A DNA stretch of 64,000 nucleotides from Siphonobacter curvatus (GCF_002943425.1 NZ_PTRA01000003.1:248001-312000); one strand, 5' to 3'. Positions 35,809-44,647 are shown, numbered from the stretch's first letter. Notes: generated by a model from the sequence alone, not told the origin. A program made the numbers and translations.

Positions 35809-36884
35809 TATTCATTCAGTAGTTCTTCATAAATCCGCCAGTAGTCATTGGCCGTATTCCGCCAGTTAAACTGCTGCGACCATTCCTTGATGAGCTCACT
35901 TTCGGACTTGGTATCGATTTGTTCCAGAATCTGGGTAGTTAAATCACTGACTTGTTCAGGGTCGAAGCCGTTGAAATAATGAGCGTAAGGTCCGCCAATT
36001 TCGGGTAGGGAAGTAGCATCGGAGAGTACTACGTTCTTGCCAAAATGCATGGCTTCAATAACGGGTAATCCAAAACCCTCCGCCAGCGAGGGGAAGCAGA
36101 ACAGATCACAGTTTTTTAGTAACCAGTATTTTTCGGCTTCAGTAATCGGTCCCGTCAGGTGAACGCGGTTTTGTACGCCCAGCCGTTTGGATTCGTTGAG
36201 TACTTTCTGGTAATACTCTTTATGCGTAGTCGTGCCGGCAATGATCAGATCTAGATCGTTCTGAAGCAGCATGGCGGGCAGAACGTGGAAATTCTTCTTG
36301 GGAGCTACCGTACCGATACTGAACAAAAACGGATTATCCGTTGAAAACTGGGGTTTAATGGGGTTGATATGTTCGTTGATGTTACAGCCATTGTAAACGA
36401 CTTGTACTTCTTTACCACCCATGTGCATCGTAGACTCAATCTCGTTTTTGACGTAATTAGAGATGGTCACAATGCGATCCGCCCGATCAATTTTATCCTG
36501 TAATTTCTGCGTGTACTTCTTAACTTTCTCCGGGGGTTTATTCTCGTGTAAAAAGTTCAGATCGTGAATCGTCAGTACTTTCTTCGCCGAACTCCGTAAG
36601 GGGAAATAATTAGAATCCTGATAGGTACCATGCCATACTTTGTACTGATTAGCAAAAGGCATGGCATATTTATGCAGCGAATGTTGCCGTTTGTTAAACG
36701 GATTATCGCCAAATAAATCAATTTCCGAAGAAGGCAGATAAAAGCCCAACCGGTGCTGCGTATTTTTTCGATTTAAGAGCAACGCGTTACCCAGTTGCAA
36801 ACAGAAGTGATAAAGCCCCGTATGAGCATGCTTCATTCGTTCACAGTCGAAGATGATATCTGCTTTTCTGAAGGGTTGGCTCAT
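35808..36884 (-). CDS. Glycosyltransferase family 4 (GT-B)
   Basis: 358-residue cytoplasmic enzyme that transfers a sugar from an NDP-sugar to an acceptor, probably for a surface polysaccharide or glycolipid. The C-terminal Rossmann domain shows the GT4 pattern FSIGTVAPKKNFHVLP (about residues 190-205) and the donor-binding E-x7-E motif in FPSLAEGFGLPVIEAMHFGK (about 265-284). The N-terminal domain has the acceptor-side VLTIHDLNFL. It stands alone on the minus strand with its own promoter, so it is not in a visible polysaccharide cluster. Substrates unknown. Confidence 0.88.
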   Translation of the reverse strand: MSQPFRKADIIFDCERMKHAHTGLYHFCLQLGNALLLNRKNTQHRLGFYLPSSEIDLFGDNPFNKRQHSLHKYAMPFANQYKVWHGTYQDSNYFPLRSSAKKVLTIHDLNFLHENKPPEKVKKYTQKLQDKIDRADRIVTISNYVKNEIESTMHMGGKEVQVVYNGCNINEHINPIKPQFSTDNPFLFSIGTVAPKKNFHVLPAMLLQNDLDLIIAGTTTHKEYYQKVLNESKRLGVQNRVHLTGPITEAEKYWLLKNCDLFCFPSLAEGFGLPVIEAMHFGKNVVLSDATSLPEIGGPYAHYFNGFDPEQVSDLTTQILEQIDTKSESELIKEWSQQFNWRNTANDYWRIYEELLNE

Positions 36885-36929
36885 TATAAATCAGCGATAA
36901 GGTTCTGGTTCATTTAGCGGTGGTAAAGG

Positions 36930-36962
36930 CAAAATTACACTACAGACACAGCTTAAAGCCAA
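36930..36962 (-). promoter_or_regulatory. Probable promoter of the glycosyltransferase gene
   Basis: Perfect -7 TAATTTTG (36930-36937, minus) with TTG at 36960-36962, spacer 22 bp, slightly longer than the usual 19-21. Confidence 0.45.
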
Positions 36963-37178
36963 ATAGTTGGAATAAGAAATGGATTTCTTTTGGATATGCT
37001 GTAAACTTTCAGGCCAGCCTGCTCGTAGGCTGAAAAAGTCCGGAGCGACGCTTCAATCGGGGATAATGCGTAATTATCTTATAAACAAGCAATTAGCCTG
37101 ATTGTTTAAGCCGCTAGGGGTCTGTCTAGCTGTATATACGGAAATTTAGAACCCTACGTTGCTAAATCGCGGGAAAAT

Positions 37179-38243
37179 CTACAAACCGAGTCGAAGGCGT
37201 ACCCCCGGATAGACGTTCCTGAAAAAACCCGTCATATACAATTCGGGTTCAAGTTTAATGAATCCGCGACTAAAGACTGTCCCGCTCAGTCGGACCGTAT
37301 TTTTTGGGAAATACCCACCCACTCGCCGGAGGGGAACGCCCACACTCAGGTGCGTCAGGAGTTTACTGAATTCCGCTTTCTGACCGTTGGGACGGCGGCT
37401 ATAGAAATGGACGCCCAGATTCAGGAAATCATTGCGATCGGTATGAAAACCCGTTTCGGGCGTGCCCCGGAAAAAGAAGTGTGATTGCAAGCCGACCGAG
37501 AAACCCATACCCCGGTACGAGTCGGGTACCCACATGACATCCGCCGCCAGTGCGGGCACCAGTCGATGCCGAATGACACCTACTTCCGCCCGGGGCTGAA
37601 AAGAGATAAAGGCCGCCCGAACGAAATTCAGTTGACTGAACGTCGCTTTTTTACCCTCCTGTACCAAATCGAACGTTACCTTAGACGAGGTCAGATGATG
37701 ATTTTTGTACTGATACACCGATTGAATAGCTTCTTCCAATAAAGGATTAAAACCACCATTTTTCAATTGCGTTTCAATAAACGACAGATCATTAAGTACG
37801 AATTGTACCCAGAATTGGGGCGAACCCGAACCCCAACCTACGGCGGCAGGCGCTTGCCAGGCAGGTAACTCAAGCGTATCGCTTTGGGTTTTAAGCAGGG
37901 CGGGTTCCTCCGTACCGGAGAAATGGTAGGCCTGCTGCGTTTGCGGGTACGAGCGTACATCGAGTTGCCGCCGATTTTCGTCGAAGCGGAAACGAATTTT
38001 ATGAGCCGTCAACGCCTCGGAAGTATCCCGCACTTTCTGGTAATCCCTTACAAAAAGATGCAGGACCGAATCCAGGTTTCGGTGTGCCAGCAGGACCGAA
38101 AACTGATTGAATTCCAACTCTACCGACTGGTTGTTGGTTAGTCGAAGGGTAATGTGACTTTTATACGTCTGATCAATGGACTGAGCCCATAGCGATCCCA
38201 GCTCGCCCAGAATCAGCAAGCCCAGTAAAAAGGTACGTAGCAT
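37179..38243 (-). CDS. Exported hypothetical protein with beta-rich C-terminus, in a sigma/anti-sigma operon
   Basis: 354 residues from the ATG at 38243, chosen because it gives a signal peptide (MLRTFLLGLLILGELGSLWA); the frame is open further upstream over the previous gene. The C-terminal half is rich in alternating aromatic strands (VGLQSHFFFRG, FLNLGVHFYSRR, LEPELYMTGFFRNVYPGVRL), suggesting an outer-membrane barrel. I do not recognise the family. It lies 13 bp after the anti-sigma gene and probably belongs to the same operon as sigma factor and anti-sigma factor, so may sense or respond to envelope stress (inference). Confidence 0.65.
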   Translation of the reverse strand: MLRTFLLGLLILGELGSLWAQSIDQTYKSHITLRLTNNQSVELEFNQFSVLLAHRNLDSVLHLFVRDYQKVRDTSEALTAHKIRFRFDENRRQLDVRSYPQTQQAYHFSGTEEPALLKTQSDTLELPAWQAPAAVGWGSGSPQFWVQFVLNDLSFIETQLKNGGFNPLLEEAIQSVYQYKNHHLTSSKVTFDLVQEGKKATFSQLNFVRAAFISFQPRAEVGVIRHRLVPALAADVMWVPDSYRGMGFSVGLQSHFFFRGTPETGFHTDRNDFLNLGVHFYSRRPNGQKAEFSKLLTHLSVGVPLRRVGGYFPKNTVRLSGTVFSRGFIKLEPELYMTGFFRNVYPGVRLRLGL

Positions 38244-38256
38244 ACGAAAGAGAAGT

Positions 38257-38883
38257 TTAGGGTTGAGAATGCGTAGAAAGGTGAGGAGTGTGCACCGGAG
38301 CTGAATCGGCCGCGGGTGGCCCCAACCGGACAAAGCCTTCGGAGCGGTACAGTTTAGGTTGAGCGTCCTGCTGAGCCTGTACATCATTGGCATGCAAGAC
38401 CCGGAACCGTTTGACGGGGCGAGTGGCCACGGATGAAGGCAGCGGAAGGACCGGGGTTTCTACCGCAATGAGTTCCGTTGGTGTAACGTTGAGAACATCC
38501 ACGGCTGAATCACGGGGTACAGGCACTTGCAAAGCTGGTTTCTTTGTAACCGTTGCCAAACGACTTGTGACTAAAGTGGGCGGTACCGAAAGGACTCGTT
38601 TGGGAGTTGGCATCGCAGGCTTGGCGGGTGCGGTGGTACGAGGAGTTGAACGCTGGGCCAGCTCAGGCGTAGCCGCAACGGGATCGGGTTGAGTCAAAAA
38701 CCAACTAAGTCCTGCCAGTACCAACACGGCAACGCACGCGGCCGCAACCCAGCGGTAGTAGGGGCGGGGTTTGGTTTTTTGTGCGGTCTGAATGTCTTTC
38801 CAGAGTGATTCCGTCGAGAAGGGTACCGTTTCCGGTACCTCCTCAAGCTGGTTTCGAAACCAGTCATCCATGGGATTTTCCAT
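38257..38883 (-). CDS. Putative anti-sigma factor, single membrane span
   Basis: 208 residues from the ATG at 38883. Short cytoplasmic part (MENPMDDWFRNQLEEVPETV, then STESLWKDIQTA), one membrane helix (WVAAACVAVLVLAGLSWFLT, about residues 46-65), then a Pro/Thr/Val-rich low-complexity periplasmic region of about 140 residues. No zinc-binding HxxxCxxC motif and no FecR domain. It overlaps the end of the ECF sigma gene by 20 bp, the usual arrangement of a sigma factor and its antagonist. Function is inferred from architecture and position. Confidence 0.65.
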   Translation of the reverse strand: MENPMDDWFRNQLEEVPETVPFSTESLWKDIQTAQKTKPRPYYRWVAAACVAVLVLAGLSWFLTQPDPVAATPELAQRSTPRTTAPAKPAMPTPKRVLSVPPTLVTSRLATVTKKPALQVPVPRDSAVDVLNVTPTELIAVETPVLPLPSSVATRPVKRFRVLHANDVQAQQDAQPKLYRSEGFVRLGPPAADSAPVHTPHLSTHSQP

Positions 38884-39406
38884 AATCGTATCCGCGTTTT
38901 CTAAGTTTTTCCTGTAATAATTGTCGGGCTTTATGAAGCTGGCTTTTAGACGTATTTTCACTGATTTGAAGCTGCTCTGCGATTTCCCGGTGGGTATACC
39001 CTTCGATGGCGTAAAGATTAAAAACGGTGCGGTACCCATCGGGTAGTTCCAGAATCAGGCGGTATACTTCTTCACTACTCCAGTGGTCATCCGGTGGCTG
39101 AAAAGGCTGCTGGTGTTCGGAAAGCTCATCGACGGCCACGTACGAAATCTTCTGCCCTCGTAAGTGCTGTAAACATTCGTTGACCATGAGTTTCCGCAGG
39201 TACGGCTCCAGCGCCTGTTCCTGTCGCCATTCAATGGTTTGTATGCGCTGAAAAAACTTAACAAAACCAGTCATCAGCAAGTCGCGGGCTTCTTCGTCGT
39301 TGCGTACATAGCGGCGGCATACGCGAAACATTCGCCCTACGAACTGATCGTAGACCCGTTTCTGGGCAAAAGGATTTTGTTGGCGTAAGGCTTCGAGTAA
39401 TTCCAC
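38864..39406 (-). CDS. ECF RNA polymerase sigma factor (third in window)
   Basis: 180 residues. Region 2: NPFAQKRVYDQFVGRMFRVC and EEARDLLMTGFVKFFQRIQT; region 4: LPDGYRTVFNLYAIEGYTHR, then EIAEQLQISENTSKSQLHKA. The start is GTG at 39406. Unlike the two FecI-like sigma factors in this window it has no hydrophobic C-terminal tail and no FecR partner; its partner is the single-span protein it overlaps by 20 bp. Target genes unknown, possibly the exported protein downstream in the operon. Confidence 0.9.
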   Translation of the reverse strand: MELLEALRQQNPFAQKRVYDQFVGRMFRVCRRYVRNDEEARDLLMTGFVKFFQRIQTIEWRQEQALEPYLRKLMVNECLQHLRGQKISYVAVDELSEHQQPFQPPDDHWSSEEVYRLILELPDGYRTVFNLYAIEGYTHREIAEQLQISENTSKSQLHKARQLLQEKLRKRGYDYGKSHG

Positions 39407-39525
39407 GATGAACAGGTTTTCAAAGGGGTATATGCCAAGCCGAAGGAAAGGGTTGCCTGAAGGCGAAAAAATGATGAAATGCCGAAAAAGTTTACCTTTG
39501 GCACTCGTACTTAATCCTCAACCGA

Positions 39526-39888
39526 ATGTACCTTCTGAGCCAAATTCTCGTCGCCGTCGTTGCGCTGGAACACGTCTATATTTTATGGATGGAAATGTTT
39601 GCGTGGACCACGCGTGGGAAAGCTACCTTCAAGTCCTTACCCCCCGAATTATTTGAGCCTACCAAAGGTTTAGCCGCCAATCAGGGTCTGTACAACGGTT
39701 TTCTGGCGGCGGGGCTGGTTTGGTCACTACTCATTGGCGATAGTGAATGGTCGCGGAATGTGGCTCTATTTTTTTTAAGCTGTGTAGTCGTAGCCGGGGT
39801 CTACGGTGGCTGGACGGCCTCGCGGTCGATCCTGCTGGTACAGGCTCTGCCCGCAGCAATCGCCTTAAGTACGGTACTGCTAAGGTAA
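39526..39888 (+). CDS. DUF1304 family membrane protein
   Basis: 120 residues with four hydrophobic helices. Matches the DUF1304 pattern: VAVVALEHVYILWMEMFAW at the N-terminus, LAANQGLYNGFLAAGLVW in the middle, and GVYGGWTASRSILLVQALPA near the end. Family function unknown. It is transcribed divergently from the ECF sigma operon with about 120 bp between start codons. Single gene by context. Confidence 0.85.
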   Translation: MYLLSQILVAVVALEHVYILWMEMFAWTTRGKATFKSLPPELFEPTKGLAANQGLYNGFLAAGLVWSLLIGDSEWSRNVALFFLSCVVVAGVYGGWTASRSILLVQALPAAIALSTVLLR

Positions 39889-39968
39889 CGGGCCAAAGAC
39901 GCCGGTTTTTCGTACATACCTTGTAGAAGCATGCGAAGGTTTGTCTTCGCCGAAACATTGATTCATTC

Positions 39969-40775
39969 ATGAAAATCTATTGGCTTACCTTCGCTCTGCT
40001 GGGCCTATTGATGGCTTGCGGGGGCGACAATTCCGAACAAAATACCCAACAAGAAACCGGGACGAGCGAATCAGCTCCAGCGTCAAGACCAAAACATACG
40101 CTTGTTTTTCTGGACAAATCGCTAAGTGTGAATGAGGATGCCGCGTACGTAGAAAAGAAATACACGAAAGTGCTGACGGATTTGGTGCAGAAGGATATTA
40201 GCGGAGCGGGTGATAAAATTGAAGTATGGCTGATGCACGAAAATACCGCTAAGGGGAAAGCCCTGGAACTCACCAGCCGGACGGCCCTGGAAGCTACCGA
40301 AGGGATGAGTCAGACCGATGTAGAGGCGGCCCAGACCAACTACGATTTTTCATTGCAGAAAGAGCGGCTCAATTTTACCCAGCAAATTCTTTCGCAACTG
40401 GCTACGCCCAACGAAAGCCGCAGTAACAAACAAACGGATATTCAGGCGAGTTTGCAGGCCATTGGGGCGGTAGCCTCCAAGGGAGAGCCCGTAGAAGTGT
40501 ATTACTTTTCGGACATGGTGGAAAGCATGCCTCAGAAAAGTCGTCGGGACTTTCACCATACGCCTCCCAAGACAACCGCTCAGGCTGACGAATGGGCCAA
40601 GGCCGATGCGCTGGGTTTGAAAAGTCAGTACCCGAATTTGACGGGTGTAGCGGTTCACATGGTGCTACCCTTCGAACCGACGACTTCATCCAAGATCAAC
40701 AACCCGAACATCACGCAGTACTGGAAAACGTTTTTCACGGAACTGGGCGTGAAACGTGTAACGGAAGAGATTTGA
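39969..40775 (+). CDS. Lipoprotein with a von Willebrand A-like MIDAS motif
   Basis: 268 residues, signal peptide with lipobox LLMAC. After a Gln/Thr/Ser linker, a strand ends in VFLDKSLSVN, which fits the DxSxS metal-ion-dependent adhesion motif of vWA domains (about residues 45-54). Later DIQASLQAIG and VEVYYFSDMVES could supply the other MIDAS loops (Thr and Asp). Probably a surface or periplasmic protein that binds a partner through a divalent metal. The vWA assignment is moderate; I do not recognise a specific family. Followed by a strong hairpin terminator. Confidence 0.6.
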   Translation: MKIYWLTFALLGLLMACGGDNSEQNTQQETGTSESAPASRPKHTLVFLDKSLSVNEDAAYVEKKYTKVLTDLVQKDISGAGDKIEVWLMHENTAKGKALELTSRTALEATEGMSQTDVEAAQTNYDFSLQKERLNFTQQILSQLATPNESRSNKQTDIQASLQAIGAVASKGEPVEVYYFSDMVESMPQKSRRDFHHTPPKTTAQADEWAKADALGLKSQYPNLTGVAVHMVLPFEPTTSSKINNPNITQYWKTFFTELGVKRVTEEI

Positions 40776-40800
40776 GGCGATTTGAGTAGGAATACCGTAA

Positions 40801-40842
40801 AAAGCTAGGGCTGGCTATTCAATAGCCAGCCCTAGCTTTTTT
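40801..40842. terminator. Long hairpin terminator after the vWA-like lipoprotein
   Basis: 19-nt arms (40801-40819 with 40821-40839), nearly without loop, followed by TTTTTT on the plus strand. Confidence 0.8.
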
Positions 40843-41056
40843 AATGCTTGTTTCGCTGTAGCGGAATTTAGTCACGCGTTACACCTCCGATAAAAAACCA
40901 TATCGCTGCCGCCTGGCTGGACTATCGACTGTGTTAGAATTGGACTAGAAAATGAACCTGTTTCCTGGATACATTTGCGGATACCCAGTGAAAGCAAGGA
41001 GCCAGGTTTAAAACATTTTGGGAAAAATCCTGCAAAACATCGAACATAAGCGTCCA

Positions 41057-41581
41057 ATGGAACAGCTAGTAATCAGTAACGCCTCGCTGAAAGACCTTAG
41101 CGTACTACAACAAATCGGTAGAGAGACCTTTGCCGAGACCTTTGCGGCAGGGAATACCGAGGCAGATATGAAAAAATACCTGGAAGAAAGCTTTAGTGAT
41201 GAACGCGTAACAAACGAACTTAACCATCCCGAATCCTTCTTTTTCATTGCCTGGGAAGGGGAACGTGCGATTGGTTATTTAAAAGTAAATACGGGCCAGG
41301 CTCAAACCGAACTACGGGAGGAAACCTCACTTGAGATTGAGCGAATCTACGTAAAGAAGGCTTACCACGGTAAAAAAGTAGGACAACTACTGTATGAAAA
41401 AGCCTTGGAAGTAGCTCAGTTACAACACAAATCATCTCTTTGGCTAGGCGTATGGGAAGAGAATCCGAAGGCCATACGGTTCTATGAGAAAAACGGATTT
41501 ATTACGTTTGACAAGCACCTGTTTAAAGTAGGAAACGACGAACAAACCGATCTGCTGATGCGGAAGATCCTGGCTGAATAA
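41057..41581 (+). CDS. GNAT-family N-acetyltransferase
   Basis: 174 residues from the ATG at 41057; a TTG at 41018 in frame is less likely. The acetyl-CoA-binding segment reads IERIYVKKAYHGKKVGQLLY (R/Q-x-x-G-x-A/G type, about residues 97-116), and the C-terminal part has LWLGVWEENPKAIRFYEKNG, typical of PaiA- or spermidine-acetyltransferase-like GNATs. It transfers an acetyl group from acetyl-CoA to an amine; substrate unknown. Stands alone, converging with the oxidoreductase gene. Confidence 0.85.
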   Translation: MEQLVISNASLKDLSVLQQIGRETFAETFAAGNTEADMKKYLEESFSDERVTNELNHPESFFFIAWEGERAIGYLKVNTGQAQTELREETSLEIERIYVKKAYHGKKVGQLLYEKALEVAQLQHKSSLWLGVWEENPKAIRFYEKNGFITFDKHLFKVGNDEQTDLLMRKILAE

Positions 41582-41732
41582 GTGTACAAAGCTCCGACCT
41601 GTACGGAAGTGGCCTAACCTCGTTCTCTGCCGGTGTTGGTGTTTAGCAGGGCCTCACCAACAAACACTGCGGTAACCAATTCCTCAATACCTGATTAAAG
41701 CAGGGTATACGTTCCGTAGGCAAACGCCAACC

Positions 41733-42734
41733 TTAAAACTGGATCACGACTTTTCCGAAATGCTTGCCCTGCTGGAAATACGTGAGTGCTTCCGCATAAT
41801 CAGCGAAGGGGAATACCCGGTCGATTACCGGATGAATTGCGTACCTTTCCAAAGCCTGATTCATGGCTTCGAAAGACGACTTTGGTCCAACTTGTAAGCC
41901 GGTAAGCGTCAGGTTTTTCTGGAGAACGCCGAAAATGGACAGGTCTGTGTTTGCACCGCCCAGCAGGCCGATCACGGCAATCCTACCGCCAATTTTCATG
42001 CAGGAAATCGTTTTACTAAGGTCTGTCCACGACATTTCAAGGGCCAAATCCACGCCCTGCCCCGAGGTCAGCTCCTCGACCCGTTGTTGCCAGTGTGGAC
42101 TCGTGCGATAATTGATGGTTTCATCCGCCCCCAGAGCTTTGGCCTGGGCTAGTTTTTCGTCAGAGCCAGAAAGGAGGATAACGGTCGCCCCAATCGCTTT
42201 GGCAAATAACAGGGCGAACAGCGATACGCCACCCGTGCCCTGTAGTAAAACCGTTTGTCCAGGCTGTAAGCGGCCTACCGTCGTAAGGGCCTCCCAGGCC
42301 GTAAGGCCCGCAATGGGTAGCGTAGAAGCTTCGGTAGTCGTAAGGTGCCGGGGCACTTTCACGAAGGAAGAGGCAGGAAGGGCCACGTATTCCGAGAAAA
42401 CACCTGAAACACTCGTACCGAGGCGGCGGCTCAGGTCCGTTGGCGTAAGGGCTCCGGATTGCCAGGACTGTATAAAATGAGTAACTACCTCATCGCCAAC
42501 GGCCAGCGTGGTTACCTGATCCCCGATGGCCTCCACGATCCCGGACGCATCCGAACCTAATACATGGGGAAGTGGGGTGGCGAACGCTCCCTCGGCCACC
42601 ATCAGATCTAACTGATTGAGAGAGACTGCCTGGATGCGGACCAGGACTTCGTGAGCCTGGATGGTAGGCATGGGCTGTTCGGCTAACGCTACAGAATCCA
42701 GACCATAGGTGCCTTTGCTAAGAATCGCTTGCAT
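41733..42734 (-). CDS. Zinc-free MDR-family NAD(P)H quinone oxidoreductase-like protein
   Basis: 333 residues. N-terminal GroES-like domain (HVLGSDASGIVEAIGDQVTT) and Rossmann domain with QTVLLQGTGGVSLFALLFAK. The structural-zinc cysteine cluster of alcohol dehydrogenases is absent, so it is of the quinone-oxidoreductase/alkenal-reductase type. Probably reduces quinones or reactive carbonyls with NADPH. Divergent from an HxlR regulator, sharing a control region with promoter and operator, so expression is probably governed by that regulator in response to electrophiles (inference). Confidence 0.85.
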   Translation of the reverse strand: MQAILSKGTYGLDSVALAEQPMPTIQAHEVLVRIQAVSLNQLDLMVAEGAFATPLPHVLGSDASGIVEAIGDQVTTLAVGDEVVTHFIQSWQSGALTPTDLSRRLGTSVSGVFSEYVALPASSFVKVPRHLTTTEASTLPIAGLTAWEALTTVGRLQPGQTVLLQGTGGVSLFALLFAKAIGATVILLSGSDEKLAQAKALGADETINYRTSPHWQQRVEELTSGQGVDLALEMSWTDLSKTISCMKIGGRIAVIGLLGGANTDLSIFGVLQKNLTLTGLQVGPKSSFEAMNQALERYAIHPVIDRVFPFADYAEALTYFQQGKHFGKVVIQF

Positions 42735-42761
42735 ACGAAAGAATCGTTTTAGGATGGGTCA

Positions 42762-42792
42762 CAAAGGTATTTGAGCACTATCTTTGGGTCAA
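42762..42792 (-). promoter_or_regulatory. Promoter of the MDR oxidoreductase gene
   Basis: Minus strand: TTG (42790-42792), 20-bp spacer, perfect -7 TACCTTTG (42762-42769). A perfect -7 TATCTTTG on the plus strand (42779-42786) for hxlR lies inside the spacer, so the two divergent promoters overlap. Confidence 0.65.
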
Positions 42793-42815
42793 GTATGCAC
42801 TTTTTAGTGCGATAC
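42793..42815. promoter_or_regulatory. Candidate HxlR operator
   Basis: Interrupted palindrome GTATGCACT-TTTT-AGTGC-G-ATAC. It begins directly after the -33 element of the oxidoreductase promoter and covers the predicted transcription start of hxlR, the position expected for a regulator controlling both genes. Confidence 0.45.
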
Positions 42816-42862
42816 AAACCAAAAGGATACCATTGCTGACAGTCAGTTTATAAAAAAATACG

Positions 42863-43216
42863 ATGGCTAAGAAAAAGAGGGTAGATGAGCCGGCCTGTGC
42901 GGTTGATTACGCTTTTCGACGCATTGGGGGAAAGTACAAGGGACGAATTTTATGGTATCTCAACGCCCGTGCCGTAATGCGGTACGGAGAGCTGCGAAAA
43001 GCCATCAAGGACATTACGCCCAAGATGCTGACGCAGACCTTACGGGAGTTGGAAGACGATAAACTGATTCAGCGAAAGGTGTACCACGAAGTGCCCCCCA
43101 AGGTCGAGTATTCACTGACCGAGACAGGAGCGGAGCTGATTCCCTTCATCGATCATTTAAGGCAGTGGGGCGATCGGCAAATGGAAAAAGAGGCATGGCC
43201 CGGTATTTCCTGTTGA
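42863..43216 (+). CDS. HxlR-family winged-helix regulator
   Basis: 117 residues. Hallmark N-terminus with a conserved Cys (EPACAVDYAFRRIGGKYKGR), then MRYGELRKAIKDITPKMLTQ and LRELEDDKLIQRKVYHEVPP, the recognition helix and wing. Members with this Cys act as redox or electrophile sensors (YodB/HypR type). Divergent from the oxidoreductase gene with a palindromic operator between (42793-42815), so it probably controls that gene and itself. Confidence 0.9.
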   Translation: MAKKKRVDEPACAVDYAFRRIGGKYKGRILWYLNARAVMRYGELRKAIKDITPKMLTQTLRELEDDKLIQRKVYHEVPPKVEYSLTETGAELIPFIDHLRQWGDRQMEKEAWPGISC

Positions 43217-43269
43217 GACAAACGAGTACGGGTTTATAGGGATAGTAAAGCTTCGCCAACAGCCGTGCT

Positions 43270-44217
43270 TTATTCCGCCCACTCCAAATCAGTTGTAAAG
43301 ACGATCGTGAGCCAGCGGTCGGGTGTATCCTCACCAATGGCTTCGCTGATCTGATCCCGAAGTTCGTCCCATTCTTCCAGGCGTTTGGCGGGCCAGCTCA
43401 TGGGAACAATGAAATAGAGCTCAATCTGACGACCCCGACCTACCCGAGCTACGTAGGCTCGATACGCGATGAAGCCATAGCGTTCGACTACTTTCTGGGC
43501 CACTTCATCCACGTGTTTTTTCAGGTCTGCGGGCGTTACCAGAAGAATATCAGCCACCGCCTGCCGGATGTTACTAATGGGAAGAGGAATAACGACCAGG
43601 CAAACAATGGCCAGAACAGCCGGGTCAATGTAAGGAACCATCCAGTCCAGATACGTCCCCTCAATGATCATGCCGAACGTAAATGCTACGAACCAGGCAA
43701 TGCTGAGGGCCGTTGAAATAAACCAGGATTTGGCATCCAGGGCTAAAAGTTCAGAGCGGATGGACTGATTGGCTTTGCTGGCGAAAAGGGCCATACTCAG
43801 CGTGCAGACCAGCGAAATCAGCGTAAAGATGAGGGCGTAATTAAGCTCCAGCCTTCGACCCCCATCCAGAAAGCTATCCACCGCGTTCACTAAAGCATAC
43901 AGGGCAGACCCTAACAGTAAAGTGCCATTGAATCCTAAAACAATGGGCTCCAAATGCCAGAATCCCATCGTAAAATGCTCGGTTAGCTTGCTCTTGACGG
44001 TATTACCTGTTGAAGAGGCCGCTATCAGTTTGGAAACTAGCAGAGCAAGGAAGGTCATCCCGGCATCGGTTAAATCATAAATGCCATCGAAGATAATGGC
44101 CGATGAACTGGCCAGCAGTCCAAAGGCAATACCGAAACCGCCCAACACAATGGTAACCAGGATGGACAGGCGAAGGACGCCCTGTTCGGTTCTGGGGTTG
44201 AAGTAGTGAGCAAGCAT
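43270..44217 (-). CDS. Cation diffusion facilitator family transporter
   Basis: 315 residues from the ATG at 44217; the frame is open to a TTG at 44295, which I reject. Six membrane helices are visible, starting with LRLSILVTIVLGGFGIAFGL. The metal-site helix reads SAIIFDGIYDLTDAGMTFLA, with the two Asp of the CDF D/HxxxD pair, and the second site helix has ELLALDAKSWFISTALSIAW. A cytoplasmic C-terminal domain follows (VVERYGFIAYRAYVARVGRG). It probably exports a divalent metal such as zinc, iron or manganese by proton exchange; specificity not readable. Confidence 0.85.
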   Translation of the reverse strand: MLAHYFNPRTEQGVLRLSILVTIVLGGFGIAFGLLASSSAIIFDGIYDLTDAGMTFLALLVSKLIAASSTGNTVKSKLTEHFTMGFWHLEPIVLGFNGTLLLGSALYALVNAVDSFLDGGRRLELNYALIFTLISLVCTLSMALFASKANQSIRSELLALDAKSWFISTALSIAWFVAFTFGMIIEGTYLDWMVPYIDPAVLAIVCLVVIPLPISNIRQAVADILLVTPADLKKHVDEVAQKVVERYGFIAYRAYVARVGRGRQIELYFIVPMSWPAKRLEEWDELRDQISEAIGEDTPDRWLTIVFTTDLEWAE

Positions 44218-44589
44218 AAGCAAAGGTGTCGTGTACCTGAACTTGCAATAAAAAAAGTAGACAAGAAGAAATGTCGATTCCTCAACTGGATTCAAACGGT
44301 GGGACCTATGAAGCGTCTGATCGTAGCTAGTAAGGCTACGTTAAACATCAACCAGAGAACGAAACCGTAGAAAAAAGGAACGTGCGTTGGGGGTGATTAG
44401 GAATGATACACGCATAAGCGTTTGGTTAGAAACGGCAAAGGTCTTGTCACGGATGCCAAAGCTAAGCGATCTATTCGAAGGAATGACCTATTCCATGTAA
44501 TCACTATATGAAGATTATTGAACGTATCGGCGGACTCTGATTAGTGGTAATAATCCCTTAACTACCCACCGCGGCAAGGTATCACCGCC
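44218..44589. other. Gene-free stretch upstream of the CDF gene
   Basis: About 370 bp with no convincing gene on either strand. It contains a weak -7-like CACCTTTG (minus, 44221-44228) and a 6-bp hairpin near 44325-44343. Nothing else stands out. Confidence 0.4.
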
Positions 44590-44630
44590 TACACCAACGG
44601 CTCGCTTTCAAAAAGCGAGCCGTTGGTGTA
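44590..44630 (-). terminator. 19-bp perfect hairpin after the TPR gene
   Basis: Arms 44590-44608 and 44612-44630, loop 3 nt. It lies 17 bp downstream of the minus-strand stop codon at 44648. There is no T-run directly after the stem, so termination efficiency is uncertain. Confidence 0.55.
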
Positions 44631-44647
44631 GCTATCAAAAACGCAAC

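Noticed and set aside
41620-41680. Possible terminator between the GNAT and oxidoreductase genes
   Set aside because: Only a 6-7 bp interrupted stem (TTGGTG/CACCAA) can be formed and no T-run follows.
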